This document shows, piece by piece, positions 14,176-14,891 of a DNA stretch of 14,891 nucleotides; position 1 is the stretch's first letter, and every line of letters starts with the position of its first letter. A program made the position numbers and the translations under genes. The stretch is taken from assembly GCA_033762055.1 (NCBI GenBank), contig JANRLZ010000459.1:1-14891 (forward strand). The letters run 5' to 3'. The notes beneath the pieces were generated by a model. That model worked only from the letters and a program-made list of their open reading frames with translations, was not told the DNA's origin and searched no databases. This stretch comes from M3007 sp033762055 (GTDB taxonomy: Bacteria; Bacteroidota; Bacteroidia; Chitinophagales; Saprospiraceae).

Positions 14176-14688
14176 ATGGCCTACGCAACAAAAAAACAAC
14201 AGCCTCGCTTGCTGCTGCCGTTACAAACCCCCGATTATGTTATAGAAGTTTTGGCAGCGTTCGGGTTGATTACGCTGATTACCCTGGCTGCCGTTTATTA
14301 TGCCGAACTCCTCGAGAAAATTCCCACCCATTTTGGCCCTGATGGCCGCCCCGACGGTTTTGGCGACAAAAATGCCGTTTGGTTTTTACCTGTTTTGGGC
14401 GCCGTGATGTACGCCTTTATGACGTACATCAACCGTCGGCCCGACTGGTTCAATTACCCGGTAAAAATCACCCCGGAAAATGCCGAACGTCAGTACCGGC
14501 TCGGTACCCGCTTTGTCGGTGGATTAAAAGCATTCATCATGTTGCTTTTTGCTTACCTTGTGTGGGGAACGATCGGTACTGCTACCGGCAAATGGCAGGG
14601 GCTGCACTGGTGGGTAATACCCATCGTTTTTGTCACTACACTGGGCAATATCTTTTATTTCCATTATAAAAGCCTTGCCCGTAAATAA
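14176..14688 (+). CDS. DUF1648 domain-containing membrane protein
   Basis: The product is 170 residues from ATG 14176. Four hydrophobic segments lie at about 22-42, 68-84, 116-134 and 144-162. The DUF1648 signature sits between the first two: LLEKIPTHFGPDGRPDGFGDK (residues 45-65; key residues are the PTHF and the DG..DG.G turn), as in SdpI-like and related small membrane proteins. The molecular function of DUF1648 is unknown; SdpI in Bacillus gives immunity to a toxin, but that role should not be carried over from this motif alone. The frame is open back to 14002, inside uvrA, but the extra 58 residues have no hydrophobic or conserved character and cross the direct-repeat region, so the shorter start is chosen. 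The band-7-like gene follows after 36 nt. Confidence 0.85.
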   Translation: MAYATKKQQPRLLLPLQTPDYVIEVLAAFGLITLITLAAVYYAELLEKIPTHFGPDGRPDGFGDKNAVWFLPVLGAVMYAFMTYINRRPDWFNYPVKITPENAERQYRLGTRFVGGLKAFIMLLFAYLVWGTIGTATGKWQGLHWWVIPIVFVTTLGNIFYFHYKSLARK

Positions 14689-14724
14689 CACCCAGAATCA
14701 ATTTCCAATTAAACATCACACACC

Positions 14725-14891
14725 ATGTTTTTCATCTTTCTCGGTATTTTCGTGTTCATACTTGGCGCCGTCATTGCAAAAGCCAATCCCAACCTTGGCG
14801 CAGCGGGTAAAACTGCGCGTTACATCGGCCTGACACTCGCACTGATAGGTATTTCCACCTCCTGTTTTGTGCAAATACAGCCCGGCGAAGT
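14725..14891 (+). CDS. N-terminus of a probable band-7/SPFH (prohibitin-like) membrane protein, 3' partial
   Basis: A frame opens at ATG 14725 and runs without a stop to the right edge: 55 full codons plus two bases. It encodes an N-terminal hydrophobic segment (MFFIFLGIFVFILGAVIA), a short polar stretch (KANPNLGAAGKTARY), a second hydrophobic segment (IGLTLALIGISTSCF) and then VQIQPGEV. A VxPGxVG-like motif just after a membrane segment is typical of the start of SPFH/band-7 domains (prohibitin, HflK/C, flotillin types). Only this start is visible, so the family call is tentative. It lies 36 nt after the DUF1648 stop on the same strand and may be cotranscribed. These proteins form membrane-bound rings that often partner with proteases. 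Confidence 0.6.
   Translation, partial: MFFIFLGIFVFILGAVIAKANPNLGAAGKTARYIGLTLALIGISTSCFVQIQPGE

Overview
The window looks like a chromosomal segment from a Bacteroidota bacterium, probably of the Saprospiraceae/Haliscomenobacter kind. Supporting evidence is a secreted enzyme with a type IX secretion (T9SS) type A C-terminal sorting domain, a Cys-rich SprB-repeat adhesin ending in a gliding-motility-associated (CHU_C, type B) domain, several TAnnTTTG-type -7 boxes in front of genes, and few Shine-Dalgarno sequences. The species assignment is inference. There are no rRNA, tRNA, IS, prophage or CRISPR sequences. No gene-free stretch exceeds 300 bases; the longest are 6339-6610 and 7292-7536.

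Layout. 1-3738 (+) is a compact cluster: a T9SS-secreted SGNH esterase (sialate O-acetylesterase type, with LamG domain) whose 5' end lies outside the window, a TSUP/TauE-SafE (YfcA-like) permease 7 nt later, and a small four-helix membrane protein 9 nt later. 3828-4646 (+) is a DjlA-type membrane-anchored TerB plus J-domain co-chaperone. It converges on a subtilisin-like (S8) protease at 4707-6338 (-), with a candidate bidirectional terminator between them. Upstream of the protease, on the same strand, is a Crp/Fnr-family regulator (6611-7291, -) with a good intrinsic terminator. The interval 6339-6610 between them holds an unusual compound repeat: 7-bp-period ACGGNNN units around two short palindromes. 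The regulator is divergent from a large adhesin (7537-11013, +) across an AT-rich 245-bp region with T/A-tracts and a perfect 10-bp inverted repeat.

11127-14018 (+) is uvrA, the nucleotide excision repair damage-recognition ATPase, with a promoter-like box and a perfect 9-bp inverted repeat in its leader. After it come a 13-bp direct repeat flanking a hairpin, a DUF1648 membrane protein (14176-14688, +) and the start of a band-7/SPFH-like membrane protein that runs off the right edge (14725 onward).

I do not see one clear multi-gene novel system. The best candidates for new biology are the ACGGNNN/palindrome element in the protease leader, the two families of Cys-rich modules in the adhesin (one copy with an insertion of about 96 residues), the esterase-permease-small membrane protein cluster, and the structured leader and trailer of uvrA. 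Proposed start corrections: the esterase does not start at the GTG at 81 (its frame is open to the left edge), the adhesin starts at ATG 7537 rather than TTG 7519, and the DUF1648 protein starts at ATG 14176 rather than within uvrA.
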